From the IMG/VR virus record IMGVR_UViG_3300032291_000368, positions 1 to 20,183 of that record: a stretch of 20,183 nt of DNA; one strand, given 5' to 3'. The notes beneath the pieces were generated by a model. That model did not search any database and had not been told where the DNA came from. It saw only the letters and a program-made list of their open reading frames with translations. Below, one piece after another: positions 1 to 8,434 of the stretch. This stretch comes from a virus. The position numbers were made by a program, and so were the translations under genes. Numbering within the stretch: position 1 is the stretch's first letter; each line of letters opens with the position of its first letter.

Positions 1-201
1 ACTATACTCGGTGATTACCCGAATAAATGCATGAATTTTTCCAGTATATTCATTCCTAAAAGTCATTTGTTGCAATAAGTATTGGGAATCACTACTGATT
101 GCAAAGTATTTATGTCTGATTTGTCCATCATAACTATACGCATTCGGGTATAATGTGTTATATATCGGACAAATTATATGCTTTTGCGTACTATAAGACA
201 C
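1..201 (-). CDS. Possible partial minus-strand ORF, unknown function
   Basis: Reading the minus strand leftward from a GTG at 201-199, the frame stays open for 67 codons to the window edge; a stop (TGA, 213-211) lies just upstream. The peptide begins MSYSTQKHIICPIYN and looks moderately protein-like (aromatic, mixed charge), but no family is recognised. A TTG at 210-208 is the only other upstream start, and there is no ATG near the beginning. No good promoter is seen before it. The competing + strand reading is an open frame of 25 codons ending in TAA at 76-78, which could instead be the tail of an upstream gene. If the minus ORF is real it would be the only minus-strand gene here and would mark a divergent boundary. 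It rests only on an open frame, so confidence is low. Confidence 0.3.
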   Translation of the reverse strand, partial: MSYSTQKHIICPIYNTLYPNAYSYDGQIRHKYFAISSDSQYLLQQMTFRNEYTGKIHAFIRVITEYS

Positions 202-241
202 ATTGTGCAATCAATATGCAATTCACCTATAAATTGTGCAA
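202..241. repeat. Direct repeat ATTGTGCAA, two copies 31 bp apart
   Basis: ATTGTGCAA occurs at 202-210 and again at 233-241, a 31-bp period or about three helical turns. A partial relative, ATGCAATTC, lies between the copies. The pair sits just upstream of the promoter at 255-286, in otherwise gene-poor AT-rich DNA, so it could be an operator. Chance is also possible for a 9-mer in AT-rich sequence. Confidence 0.35.
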
Positions 242-254
242 CCACTGATGCACA

Positions 255-286
255 TTTGGAACGCATTCCAACGAGTGCTATTTTTG
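255..286 (+). promoter_or_regulatory. Bacteroidota-type promoter before the tail operon
   Basis: TTTG at 255-258, a 20-nt spacer, and TATTTTTG at 279-286 match the Bacteroidota primary sigma-factor consensus (TTTG, 19-21 nt, TAnnTTTG) without a mismatch. The predicted transcript would begin within a few bases of the GTG at 290, so the first tail gene would be leaderless or almost so. The match is seen directly; activity is inferred. Confidence 0.6.
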
Positions 287-289
287 TGT

Positions 290-1423
290 GTGGCATTATC
301 TATCACTCAACAACCCAACAGTTATCATCCAGCATTCAATGACACCAACTTCGTGATCACGGAATCTTCAGGCGGTATCTACACAAAGGACAATTTCAAG
401 TTCATTGCTGATGTCAAGGTCGCATCAACTACCGTGGCAAAACTCAAAGCACCAATTTATTTTGGAAGTACGAACAAAGGTGTGTTCAACATTGGGCGAA
501 TCTTGGAATCTTATGTGACAAACAATTGGGAATTCACCGATTCATCACCAAGCGGATGCGTAAACTCATTCACGGATTACGAGGTGGAATTTGGGTATGA
601 GTACTCACCATCGGCAACGGGAACAATCACCGAATACCTTGACTTGACTTCAGCAACTGGAACGGTTTGGAACGCATCATTGAACCCATTTGATTTGGTG
701 ACTTATGCTGAAGGGCAATATCTCGCCACATCCACATCCGCAAAGTTCTTGACCAATGTGAGAACACGGACCATCCATAGAACGCAAAAGGATTGGTTGT
801 ATTGTTTAAAGGGAGATGCCACAAGCGTTTTGATTACTTACTCCGATGCCAGTACACAAACATTCTCTTTGCCATCTTCAAAGGTCGTGAGGATCCCCGT
901 GGGAAGTCAATTGACAATACCCGGTATTGCAACCTATTTTGATGTGGTGTTGAAGGCTGGGGGTACTTCCAAATCCGAGACATACCGATTCAACATAAAG
1001 GATGAATGCAGTAAGTACGAAACAACTGATATTTTCTTTATGAACAGATTGGGAGGGTTTGAATCCTTCCGTTTTAATATGGTGAGAAGAGACAACTTTG
1101 AAGTCACACGGAAACAATTCCAACAGAACCCATACTCACTCGGTGCGACATACGGATATCAAACATCGGCAAGAACTCGCACAAATTATCATACAGAGAC
1201 AAGCCAAAAAATCAAACTGTTCAGCAATTGGATAAACGATACGGAATCAGTTTGGCTGAAAGACCTGATTGAATCTCCGGTGGTGTATATGTATGACGGC
1301 ACTTTGTATGCGGTCAACATAGATAATGCCAACTACGAGCAGAAAAAGACGGTACAAGATAGGATGTTCAATTTAGAACTTGACATCACTCTTTCATTTG
1401 CTGACAAATCGCAACGCATATGA
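290..1423 (+). CDS. Tail tip/baseplate protein, possibly distal-tail (Dit)-like
   Basis: A 377-aa protein if translation begins at the GTG at 290, giving an N-terminus MALSITQQPNSYHPAF. Related Bacteroidota phage proteins, as I recall them, begin in this way, and a consensus promoter ends three bases upstream, so I prefer this start to GTG 236 or ATG 248, which would add an unrelated hydrophobic leader. The body is rich in beta-strand-like stretches with aromatic and polar alternation, as expected of a tail-tip beta-sandwich protein. It has no signal peptide, catalytic motif or repeats. It ends in an ATGA overlap with the 910-aa tail protein downstream, and the next gene is tape-measure-like, so a distal-tail or baseplate adaptor role is the likeliest reading. 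The virion role is inferred mostly from context; the gene itself is secure. Confidence 0.75.
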   Translation: MALSITQQPNSYHPAFNDTNFVITESSGGIYTKDNFKFIADVKVASTTVAKLKAPIYFGSTNKGVFNIGRILESYVTNNWEFTDSSPSGCVNSFTDYEVEFGYEYSPSATGTITEYLDLTSATGTVWNASLNPFDLVTYAEGQYLATSTSAKFLTNVRTRTIHRTQKDWLYCLKGDATSVLITYSDASTQTFSLPSSKVVRIPVGSQLTIPGIATYFDVVLKAGGTSKSETYRFNIKDECSKYETTDIFFMNRLGGFESFRFNMVRRDNFEVTRKQFQQNPYSLGATYGYQTSARTRTNYHTETSQKIKLFSNWINDTESVWLKDLIESPVVYMYDGTLYAVNIDNANYEQKKTVQDRMFNLELDITLSFADKSQRI

Positions 1424-4152
1424 TCAGGCTATTGGTCAACAACACCCCAGTTGATTTGTCTGCTGACTTTGACATCTCAATCAACAAGGCAATTGCCGAC
1501 ATCCGTGAACCACAATCACGATCTTCGGAATGGACAAAGACAATCACCATCCCCGGCACGGCACAAAACAACAAACTATTCTCACACATCTTTGAGGTTG
1601 AACATACGGTTAGAACATCCACACAATTTGCACCTGATTTCAACCCTAACAAGAAAGCATCAGCAGTCGTTCTGTTGGATGAGATAGAGCAGTTGAGGGG
1701 ATTCATCCGCTTGATTCAAATCAATGTTACAGATAGCACGGCAATCATTTATCAATGCAGTATTCACGGACAAACTGCTGATCTATTCACAACCATTGCA
1801 GAACGCAAACTAAATGCGTTGGATTTCTCGGAGTACAATCACTCCTTGTCATCAGGAAACATCTTCAATTCGTGGGACACAAGCATCATCAAGAACGGAA
1901 GCTCACAACCTTTTGCTTATGGTGATGGGTATGTGTATTCAATGATTGACAAAGGGCATGTGAGAAACATTGCGTTTTGGCAGTATAACGAACTCACACC
2001 TTGTCTTTATGCAAAGACCATCATTGATAAAATCTTCACTGGTGCTGGGTATTCATACACCAACGATTCTTTCTTCAATACAGACCGATTCAAGAGGTTG
2101 ATTATCCCACCACCAAACGGGTTGATTGCATCATCTACGCAGTTGACAAACCGATTGTTTTTGGCAAGTCGCTTGACAACAAGTCAGGCATTGACTTTGG
2201 GAACTACCTTGATATTCAACAACGACACCAGCGGTGGGGCTTTTGATAATGGCGGTAACTACAATCCAACTACCGGTGCTTATACTGTTCCCGTTGGTGG
2301 AACTTATTCCTTCTTCTTAGGATTGGATATCAACTTGACTCTTGATCCGTCATACCGCCCAGTTTTACAAGCGGAGATAGACATCAACATTGGGATGTAT
2401 GTCAATGGAGTTTTGAGGTCAACCAAATACATCTCTGTTGATCCAATGGCAATGCCACCTTTGTTGGAGTACGGATTCACAAATGTGGCTCTTTCAACAA
2501 CTGATGTTGTCACTTTCAAATTAACTCAAGTATATGACTGGGCAGATAAGTACACATTGACCAATGCGGATTTCACAATGAATCTCAATGTGAATTCAAC
2601 GGTTGAAAATGACATAACCGCATACACCTTCCAGTATGGGGAAACCGTGGATTTCGGAATCTTCTTCAATACCGAGGTAAAGCAAAGCGAATTGTTGATG
2701 TCTTTTGTGAAGATGTTCAACTTATACATTGAACCTGACAAAGATCAACCCAAGATTCTGCGTTGTGTTCCTCGTGATGAGTTCTACAACGGAAGTCAAT
2801 TGGATTGGACAGACAAATTGGATTATTCACAACCTGTGGAAATTGTTCCAATGGGTGAATTGGATGCAAATCCTTATGTGTTTAGTTACAAGCAAGGCAA
2901 GGATGATGGGAATGTCACCTACCAAGAGAACTATCAAACCACCTACGGACAAAGAACATTGCAAATTGACAATGACTTTGTCAAAAGTGAGAAGAAAATT
3001 GATATCGTTTTTGTACCTACCCAAATAAAGAACTACGACATAGGACAAAAGAACCTTGTTTTGTCATCGGTTGAAGGCAAAGAGGATGGTGATTTGAGGG
3101 TTTTGTACTATGGTGGATTGGTGAGTGGTGTAAGTTGCAGATTTATTATCTCCTTTATGGGGACAATTTCTATCCAGACATCGCAAGTCAAGACATCCAT
3201 TCCATTGACAATCCATTATGATTCACTTTCCAACCCGACTATTGACCTATTGTTTGGGATGCCGAGAGAAGTTGGTATCGGTGCTGGGTATAATTACACC
3301 AATGCGAACCTTGTCAATACTTACTATTACAGATTCATCCAAGAGATCACCAATAAGAACTCAAAAATTGTTCGGGCATACTTTAGATTAACTCCTTCCG
3401 ATTGGTATAACATACAATTCAAGAATCTGTATTTCTTTGAAGGGCAATACTGGAGATTGAACAAGGTTGAAAACTACAACCCCACCAATGAAGGTGTTTA
3501 CTTGTGTGAATTCTTGTTGGCTCAATTCATACCACCAGCAACAATCACCGTAAAAAGGATGGGTGCTGGAACTGCACAAGGAGCTCATACGGACATCTAT
3601 GGGGATGTGTATCCCGGTGGTAAATTTCCAATCAAACCAGGCATCAGCGGTGTTGGAGTTGGAACAACCGAAGGAAGTGGAATATTTGTGGGTGACAACA
3701 TCAGCGGAAACGGAATCAACAACAGCGGATTTGGTTCAACAGATATCAACTATGCAGATGGAGTGGACAACTCTGTTGCGTTGGTTTGTGATGACTTCAG
3801 TGTTCCCAAATCCAATACACTGTATGTTGGCAATTACGAGATGTATCCAAACTTTTTAAGTGGTGGTGCAGTTAAAACCGTATCAGCAAACTATTCGGCA
3901 ACCAAAGACGATTGGTTGATTTTAGCAACTACAACTGCCGGAAATTTTACAATAACTCTACCTGATCCAACTGGATTAAGTGGAAAAAGTTGGGTGATAA
4001 AAAAGCCATTACCAAGTCATCAAGTAACTATTGCAACGGCAACCGCTGCACAAATAGATGGCAGCGATTCACACACCCAAACATCAGCACACTCATACGA
4101 TGTCATCACAACTGATGGCGTTGAATTTTACATAATAAGCGAAGGACACTAA
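1420..4152 (+). CDS. Large tail tip/baseplate protein with fibre-like C-terminus
   Basis: A 910-aa protein whose N-terminal part (about 1-130: MIRLLVNNTPVDLSADFDIS, then a segment rich in IPGTAQN-type turns) resembles large tail proteins that follow the Dit-like gene in Bacteroidota phages. These are thought to act as baseplate hub or tail-associated adsorption proteins. Residues about 725-810 are rich in Gly, Asn and Ser and look like a flexible linker or shaft. The last 90 residues form a compact beta-rich module (NYSATKDDW ... ITLPDPTG ... GVEFYIISEGH) of the type found at fibre and collar tips, and similar in style to the end of the fibre protein at 8942-10042. It overlaps the upstream gene (ATGA at 1420) and its stop overlaps the next start (TAATG at 4150-4154). 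No peptidase or lysozyme motif was seen. Tail role is confident; exact position is inferred. Confidence 0.8.
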   Translation: MIRLLVNNTPVDLSADFDISINKAIADIREPQSRSSEWTKTITIPGTAQNNKLFSHIFEVEHTVRTSTQFAPDFNPNKKASAVVLLDEIEQLRGFIRLIQINVTDSTAIIYQCSIHGQTADLFTTIAERKLNALDFSEYNHSLSSGNIFNSWDTSIIKNGSSQPFAYGDGYVYSMIDKGHVRNIAFWQYNELTPCLYAKTIIDKIFTGAGYSYTNDSFFNTDRFKRLIIPPPNGLIASSTQLTNRLFLASRLTTSQALTLGTTLIFNNDTSGGAFDNGGNYNPTTGAYTVPVGGTYSFFLGLDINLTLDPSYRPVLQAEIDINIGMYVNGVLRSTKYISVDPMAMPPLLEYGFTNVALSTTDVVTFKLTQVYDWADKYTLTNADFTMNLNVNSTVENDITAYTFQYGETVDFGIFFNTEVKQSELLMSFVKMFNLYIEPDKDQPKILRCVPRDEFYNGSQLDWTDKLDYSQPVEIVPMGELDANPYVFSYKQGKDDGNVTYQENYQTTYGQRTLQIDNDFVKSEKKIDIVFVPTQIKNYDIGQKNLVLSSVEGKEDGDLRVLYYGGLVSGVSCRFIISFMGTISIQTSQVKTSIPLTIHYDSLSNPTIDLLFGMPREVGIGAGYNYTNANLVNTYYYRFIQEITNKNSKIVRAYFRLTPSDWYNIQFKNLYFFEGQYWRLNKVENYNPTNEGVYLCEFLLAQFIPPATITVKRMGAGTAQGAHTDIYGDVYPGGKFPIKPGISGVGVGTTEGSGIFVGDNISGNGINNSGFGSTDINYADGVDNSVALVCDDFSVPKSNTLYVGNYEMYPNFLSGGAVKTVSANYSATKDDWLILATTTAGNFTITLPDPTGLSGKSWVIKKPLPSHQVTIATATAAQIDGSDSHTQTSAHSYDVITTDGVEFYIISEGH

Positions 4153-5783
4153 TGGCATTAAACGCAAGTATTGACTTAACCGTCAACAAACCTGACTTCA
4201 AATCAATGAAGGCAGAAATCCGAGAACTGACAGTCGCAGCACAACAAGCCGTGATGCAGTTTGGCGAATTCTCACCCGAAGCAATAAGAGCAGAGAAGGC
4301 ACTTGCCGCTGCTCGTGATAGGATGGAGGATTTCAATGATCGTGTGGCAGCGGTGAACCCTGATAAGTTTGCACAAATCAACACGGTTGTTCAAGGTGTG
4401 GCTCGTGGATTCCAAGCAGCACAAGGGGCAATGGCTTTGTTTGGCAACCAGTCGGAAGAACTTGAAAAGACAATGGTCAAGTTGCAAGGTGCAATGGCTT
4501 TGGCTGAAGGTCTTGAAGGTCTTGGAAAGGTTCAACAGCAGTTTGGGGCAATTGCAAAGAACATCAAAGGGAATGTGATGAACGCATTCAAAGCGTTGGG
4601 CAATATGTCAACATTGGCATTCGGTGCAATTGGTGTTGCATTGACTTTGATCATTGCCAACTTTGATACACTCAAGAAAGCCGTGATGTCATTGATCCCC
4701 GGTCTTTCATCAATGGTCAAGTTTGTCGGTGGGTTGGTTCAACAATTTACGGATTGGGTTGGTATCACATCGGCACAGGACAGGGCATTGGAGAAACTCA
4801 ACAAGACAACTGACAAAGCCAATGAGCAACTTGATAGGGAGATTGCATTGCTTCAAGCCAGAGGAGACCAAGTTGGTGTGTTCAACAAGCAAAGACAAAA
4901 GTTAGAGAATGACCTTGCACAAGCTCGTGCAAACTACGGCAAGAACACGGAAAAAGAATGGGGTAAAATCATTCTTGATACAAAGAACGCATTGGCAGTT
5001 TTAGGAATTGAAGAACGGAACTTTCAAAACGAAAGAGTGAAAGCCGCTGGAGACAAAGAAAGAGAAAGATTGGCAGCCATCGCAAGAGCAAAGAAAGAGC
5101 AACAAGACAAGGAAGATGAACTTAATCGCAAGAACAAGGAAAAGGAAGAACAATTTCAAAATGAATTAAGTCAAATTGAAGGTCGTGGAATTGCAACAAG
5201 ATCATTGCTGACATTACAAGGCAAGACGGAAGCCGAGAAGATGCAAGATAAATTCAACGAGGAAAGAGCAATACAAAGACAAAAGGAAGTTGATGCCGAA
5301 GTTGCAGCGGAAAAAGCAAAGCAAAACGCAAAAGAGAATTTATATCGTGCATCTGTTGATTTGGCGAATTCAATCGCAGCATTGGCAGGAGAGCAAACCA
5401 AAACGGGCAAGGCAATTGCGTTGTCAGTTATCGCAGCGGATACGGCAATGGCAATTTCAGGTGCGTTAAAAGTTACTCAATCCGCTTCACCCGACAACAT
5501 CGCCACCGGTGGTCTTGCTGGTGCTGCGAAATACATTGGATTGGCTGCAATGATTTTGACCAATGCGAAGAAAGCACGAGACATCCTCAAAGGTGGTCAG
5601 CCGGGTGCAATGTCACCAATGCAATCCAGCGGTCAAGGTATGGCACAGATGGCAGCACCGAGAATCGGTTCAACATTGCCACAGGTAAACGGATTTGAAC
5701 AGCGAGTTTATGTGACCGAAGGTGACATTTCACGCACACAAGGTCGGGTTGCATCGTTGAAAAAGGTATCTGTTACACAATAA
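4152..5783 (+). CDS. Tape-measure-like tail protein
   Basis: A 543-aa protein rich in Ala, Gln, Glu and Lys. Residues 20-130 are helical. A hydrophobic stretch lies at about 154-171 (LAFGAIGVALTLIIANF) with a second at 181-197. A long charged coiled coil covers about 285-400, and the Ala/Gly-rich C-terminal part contains LAGEQTKTGKAIALSVIAAD, a type of segment common near the end of short tape-measure proteins of Bacteroidota phages. Such proteins set tail length and line the tail lumen. At roughly 1.5 angstroms per residue it would fit a tail of about 80 nm, which is a family rule of thumb and not a measurement. It is unusual that it follows the tail-tip genes, because it normally precedes them. 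A coiled-coil baseplate or internal virion protein is the alternative. Confidence 0.75.
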   Translation: MALNASIDLTVNKPDFKSMKAEIRELTVAAQQAVMQFGEFSPEAIRAEKALAAARDRMEDFNDRVAAVNPDKFAQINTVVQGVARGFQAAQGAMALFGNQSEELEKTMVKLQGAMALAEGLEGLGKVQQQFGAIAKNIKGNVMNAFKALGNMSTLAFGAIGVALTLIIANFDTLKKAVMSLIPGLSSMVKFVGGLVQQFTDWVGITSAQDRALEKLNKTTDKANEQLDREIALLQARGDQVGVFNKQRQKLENDLAQARANYGKNTEKEWGKIILDTKNALAVLGIEERNFQNERVKAAGDKERERLAAIARAKKEQQDKEDELNRKNKEKEEQFQNELSQIEGRGIATRSLLTLQGKTEAEKMQDKFNEERAIQRQKEVDAEVAAEKAKQNAKENLYRASVDLANSIAALAGEQTKTGKAIALSVIAADTAMAISGALKVTQSASPDNIATGGLAGAAKYIGLAAMILTNAKKARDILKGGQPGAMSPMQSSGQGMAQMAAPRIGSTLPQVNGFEQRVYVTEGDISRTQGRVASLKKVSVTQ

Positions 5784-5784
5784 C

Positions 5785-5798
5785 GCTATTTGAATAAG
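5785..5798 (+). promoter_or_regulatory. GCTATTT start-site block before the protease gene
   Basis: GCTATTTG followed by AATAAG lies directly before the ATG at 5799. The same block precedes the starts at 13059 (GCTATTTGATAGAG) and 8496 (GCTATTTTGTAAAG), and a looser form precedes 290. TATTTG resembles a shortened promoter -7 element, but no TTTG box is found about 20 nt upstream here. It may therefore be a weak promoter or a translation-initiation signal. Confidence 0.4.
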
Positions 5799-6380
5799 AT
5801 GAAACTTCCAGTTTACAAATTAGACATCAACGAATTTGACGAGGAAACAGGGATTGACTTTGTTTCTCTCGTTGAAAACGCAGCCATTCAAAAGGATTTT
5901 CTCGCATTCAGTGAAACGCCTATCAAATTTGCCATCCAAGATGAGGAGAAACGAATCGTGACTGGTGCTGCGATGATTGCCGATTTACCCATCTATCGCA
6001 GAGATGACATTCGTGGTGAATACTATGTGGTGTTTGACAAGGAATCTATCTTCAAGATTGCAAAAAAGTGGGCGAGGTCAAACCAGTACAACTCCGTGAA
6101 CGCACATCACAAAACACCCATAATGAATGGAGTGAGTTTGTTTGAATCATACATCATAGATCGTGAAAGAGGTGTGATGCCACCAAAGGGATTTGAAGAG
6201 GTTGCCGATGGTAGTTGGTTTGTCTCTTATCTCATTGACAACGATGAAGTTTGGTCACGAGTGAAATCCGGTGAGTTCAAAGGGTTCTCTGTTGAGGGTG
6301 TTTTTGACTTTCCTGAAGACAAAGAAGAACAACTCATTGAGCAGATGAAAGAGATTGTCTCAAGGTGGAATGGAAAGTAA
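5799..6380 (+). CDS. Prohead maturation protease, XkdF-like
   Basis: A 193-aa protein, a usual size for a phage head protease. It begins MKLPVYKLDINEFDEETGID and carries LVENAAIQKDFLAFSE at about 24-39, typical of the XkdF-like putative phage serine protease family. Candidate catalytic residues are the His pair in NAHHK (103-104) and Ser164 in FKGFSVEG, which matches the H...S arrangement of herpes/HK97-type prohead proteases. Such enzymes cut scaffold and capsid precursors during head maturation. The next two genes, an acidic scaffold-like protein and the major capsid protein, support this. I choose ATG 5799 over TTG 5790 because it directly follows the recurrent GCTATTT block and gives the family-like N-terminus. 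The assignment is strong; the catalytic residues are inferred from motif position. Confidence 0.85.
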   Translation: MKLPVYKLDINEFDEETGIDFVSLVENAAIQKDFLAFSETPIKFAIQDEEKRIVTGAAMIADLPIYRRDDIRGEYYVVFDKESIFKIAKKWARSNQYNSVNAHHKTPIMNGVSLFESYIIDRERGVMPPKGFEEVADGSWFVSYLIDNDEVWSRVKSGEFKGFSVEGVFDFPEDKEEQLIEQMKEIVSRWNGK

Positions 6381-6382
6381 AA

Positions 6383-6413
6383 TTGCAACAAGTAAACATA
6401 AACTCTAATTTTA
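6383..6413 (+). promoter_or_regulatory. Weak Bacteroidota-type promoter before scaffold and capsid
   Basis: TTG at 6383-6385, a 20-nt spacer, then TAATTTTA at 6406-6413. Each box has one mismatch to TTTG and TAnnTTTG (ATTG; final G to A). The ATG at 6419 lies five bases beyond, the same geometry as the better promoters in this window. A separate promoter for the abundant scaffold and capsid proteins would make sense, but the match is imperfect. Confidence 0.4.
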
Positions 6414-6418
6414 TACAA

Positions 6419-6955
6419 ATGAACGCAAAAGAAACACTCAAGGAAATCCGCACGATGTTGGGATTCTCTGAAGAAGAAATCAAAGTTGAGATGGCAACTG
6501 CCACCTTGACTGATGGAACAATCGTTGAATGGGAAGGTGAATTGGTTGTAGGAACTGCCATCTTCGTTCAAACTGCTGAAGGTTCAATCCCAGCACCTGA
6601 TGCAACTCACGAAGTTGAAGGTGGTTTGTTGGTGACAACTGTTGACGGTATCGTTACTGAAATCGTTGAACCCGAAATTGAAATCGAGATTGAAGCCAAA
6701 GAAGAGTTCGCAACTGTATCTCATTTTAATGATGTTGTGAGCAAGTTGGAAAGTGCAATCGCAGAATTGTCTGCAAAGGTTGTTGCATTGTCCGAGGTTA
6801 ACAGCAAACAAAAAGAAGCAATGAGCAAAGCAATTGATCTTATTGAGAAAGTTGCTGATTTGCCAAGCGAAACCCCAATCAAAACTCCCGTTTCAAACAA
6901 AAAGAATGATCAGTTTGAAGCACTTAAAAAATTCAAAAACGCAATAAATAAATAA
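6419..6955 (+). CDS. Probable head scaffolding protein
   Basis: A 178-aa acidic protein lying between the protease and the major capsid gene, the usual place of a scaffold. The N-terminal segment is short and helical (MNAKETLKEIRTMLGFSEEE), followed by a Val/Thr-rich beta-like region (TDGTIVEWEGELVVGTAIFV) and a run of EIEIE. Residues about 105-150 form a coiled coil (SKLESAIAELSAKVVALSEV), and the C-terminus is basic (ALKKFKNAINK), as in scaffolds that bind capsid through a basic tail. I start at ATG 6419; the upstream GTG at 6365 would overlap the protease gene and is less likely. No sequence family is recognised with confidence, so the role comes from position and composition. A decoration or capsid-associated protein is the alternative. 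Confidence 0.7.
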   Translation: MNAKETLKEIRTMLGFSEEEIKVEMATATLTDGTIVEWEGELVVGTAIFVQTAEGSIPAPDATHEVEGGLLVTTVDGIVTEIVEPEIEIEIEAKEEFATVSHFNDVVSKLESAIAELSAKVVALSEVNSKQKEAMSKAIDLIEKVADLPSETPIKTPVSNKKNDQFEALKKFKNAINK

Positions 6956-6959
6956 AACT

Positions 6960-7889
6960 ATGTCATTTTCAGTAGGAACACTCGCAAATTACACCAACGA
7001 ACAATCAACTGATTTGTTGGTTAAGGCTCTTTTCGGGAGCAAAACTGCAACTTTGTTGCAATCTTCTAACCAAGTTCAGGTAGGTGTAAAATCTGCATCT
7101 GCTTTGAACATCCTTGCTTCAACCGTTTTCTTCCAAGCCGATGGTTGTGGTTACAACCCAAGTGGTACAACTGCCTTCACTCAGCGTAACATCACTGTTG
7201 GTGCTGTGAAAGTTGAAGAAACTCTTTGCCCAAAGACATTGGAAGCCAAGTGGATGCAAACTCAAATCATGCCTGGTTCACCAACTATGATTCCTTTTGA
7301 AGAGCAAGTAGGTGCTGAAAAGGCTGCCGTTATTGCACAAACTTTGGAAGTTGCAATGTGGCAAGGTGATACCGCTTCTGGTAACCCTAACTTGAACCGC
7401 TTTGATGGTTTCAACAAAATCATTGCTGCCGCTTCTCCAGTATTGGCGAACTCTGCACCAACTACATTCTCTTCAATCACCGCTGCAAACATTGATGACA
7501 TCTTGGATCAGGTTTATGCCAACATCCCTGCTGCCGTTGCTGAGAAAACTGACTTGGTTTGTTTCTTGGGAGTTGATGCCTACAAATTGATGTTGGTAAA
7601 CTTGAAAAACGCTAACTTGTTTCACTATGTTGCCGATGCTGCCACTTCAATGGAAATGGTTTACCCCGGTACCAATATGAAGTTGATCGCTGTTGGTGGT
7701 TTGAACGGAACTAACAAGATTGTTGCTGGTTCTTTGAGCAACTTCTTTATGGGTACTGACTTGATTGACGAGCAAGAAGAAGTGAAAATGTGGTATTCAC
7801 AGGACAACGATGAAGTTCGTGTTCGTTTCACTTTCAAGGCTGGTGTTCAGGTTGCTTTCCCCGGAGAAATCGTTTACTTCACCCTTTAA
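6960..7889 (+). CDS. Major capsid protein, probably HK97 fold
   Basis: A 309-aa protein directly after the protease and scaffold-like genes. It has the mixed alpha/beta composition of HK97-fold capsid subunits: an N-terminal arm (MSFSVGTLANYTNEQSTDLL), a beta-rich loop region with an Asn/Gly/Thr segment near residues 60-75, a helical spine near 113-133 (EEQVGAEKAAVIAQTLEVAM) and a C-terminal beta domain (MWYSQDNDEVRVRFTFKAGV ... PGEIVYF). It lacks the long N-terminal coiled-coil delta domain, in line with a separate scaffold gene. The start is clear (AAAACTATG), four bases after the preceding stop, with A-rich upstream sequence and no Shine-Dalgarno site, as is usual for Bacteroidota. The codons look highly biased, as expected for an abundant protein. 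The fold is inferred, not aligned. Confidence 0.85.
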   Translation: MSFSVGTLANYTNEQSTDLLVKALFGSKTATLLQSSNQVQVGVKSASALNILASTVFFQADGCGYNPSGTTAFTQRNITVGAVKVEETLCPKTLEAKWMQTQIMPGSPTMIPFEEQVGAEKAAVIAQTLEVAMWQGDTASGNPNLNRFDGFNKIIAAASPVLANSAPTTFSSITAANIDDILDQVYANIPAAVAEKTDLVCFLGVDAYKLMLVNLKNANLFHYVADAATSMEMVYPGTNMKLIAVGGLNGTNKIVAGSLSNFFMGTDLIDEQEEVKMWYSQDNDEVRVRFTFKAGVQVAFPGEIVYFTL

Positions 7890-7901
7890 TCTTTTTAACT
7901 G

Positions 7902-8408
7902 ATGGCTTGTTTACTCACACAGGGATTCACTCTTGATTGCAAAGATGCAGTCGGAGGTATCAAATCAATCCACTTAATTTCTTGGGTTGATTCAAAGTTC
8001 ACCGTTGCAAGTGGTGAAGTAACTGCCACAACTGTTGCAAGTGGAGATGTTTATGATTACGAGTTGCCAAAAGGTACTGGATCATTGACAACCACAACCA
8101 ATGTATCTGTTGAGAACGGAACATCATTCAATCAATCGGATGTTGTTTTCAAACTTCGCAGATTGTCAACCACCAAGCGTAACGAAATGAAGCTCCTTGC
8201 TCAAGGTCGTTGCTATTGCATCGTTAAAAACAACAACGATGAATATTGGTTGGTTGGTAAGGAGTACGGATGTGATGTGACTGCAATGGTTGCAAACACT
8301 GGTACTGCTATGGGCGATAGTAACGGTTATGAAGTTACTCTTTCCGCTATCGAAGCGGAAGCACCTTACAAATTGCAAAGTTCAGTTGTTACCGCTTTGG
8401 GTATCTAA
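7902..8408 (+). CDS. Virion structural protein, tail-tube candidate
   Basis: A 168-aa beta-rich protein following the major capsid gene by 12 nt and followed by a strong terminator. The sequence starts MACLLTQGFTLDCKDAVGG and has a Thr/Ser/Val-rich middle (TTTTNVSVENGTSFNQSD). Its C-terminal part contains YWLVGKEYGCDVTA and MGDSNGYEVTLSAIEAEAPY. The motif GDSNGYxVTLSAxExE is, from memory, shared by small structural proteins of Bacteroidota phages often considered tail tube or major tail subunits. Size and beta content fit a tube subunit. No other protein in this window is a better tube candidate. A head-decoration protein is the main alternative given its place beside the capsid gene. It is real and virion-associated with good confidence; the exact role is moderate. 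Confidence 0.65.
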   Translation: MACLLTQGFTLDCKDAVGGIKSIHLISWVDSKFTVASGEVTATTVASGDVYDYELPKGTGSLTTTTNVSVENGTSFNQSDVVFKLRRLSTTKRNEMKLLAQGRCYCIVKNNNDEYWLVGKEYGCDVTAMVANTGTAMGDSNGYEVTLSAIEAEAPYKLQSSVVTALGI

Positions 8409-8434
8409 TTGATTCTTGTTTCATAGGTCAAATG

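Noticed and set aside
236-289. First tail gene starting at GTG 236 or ATG 248
   Set aside because: The added residues form an unrelated hydrophobic leader and the consensus promoter would fall inside the gene; GTG 290 gives the family-like N-terminus.
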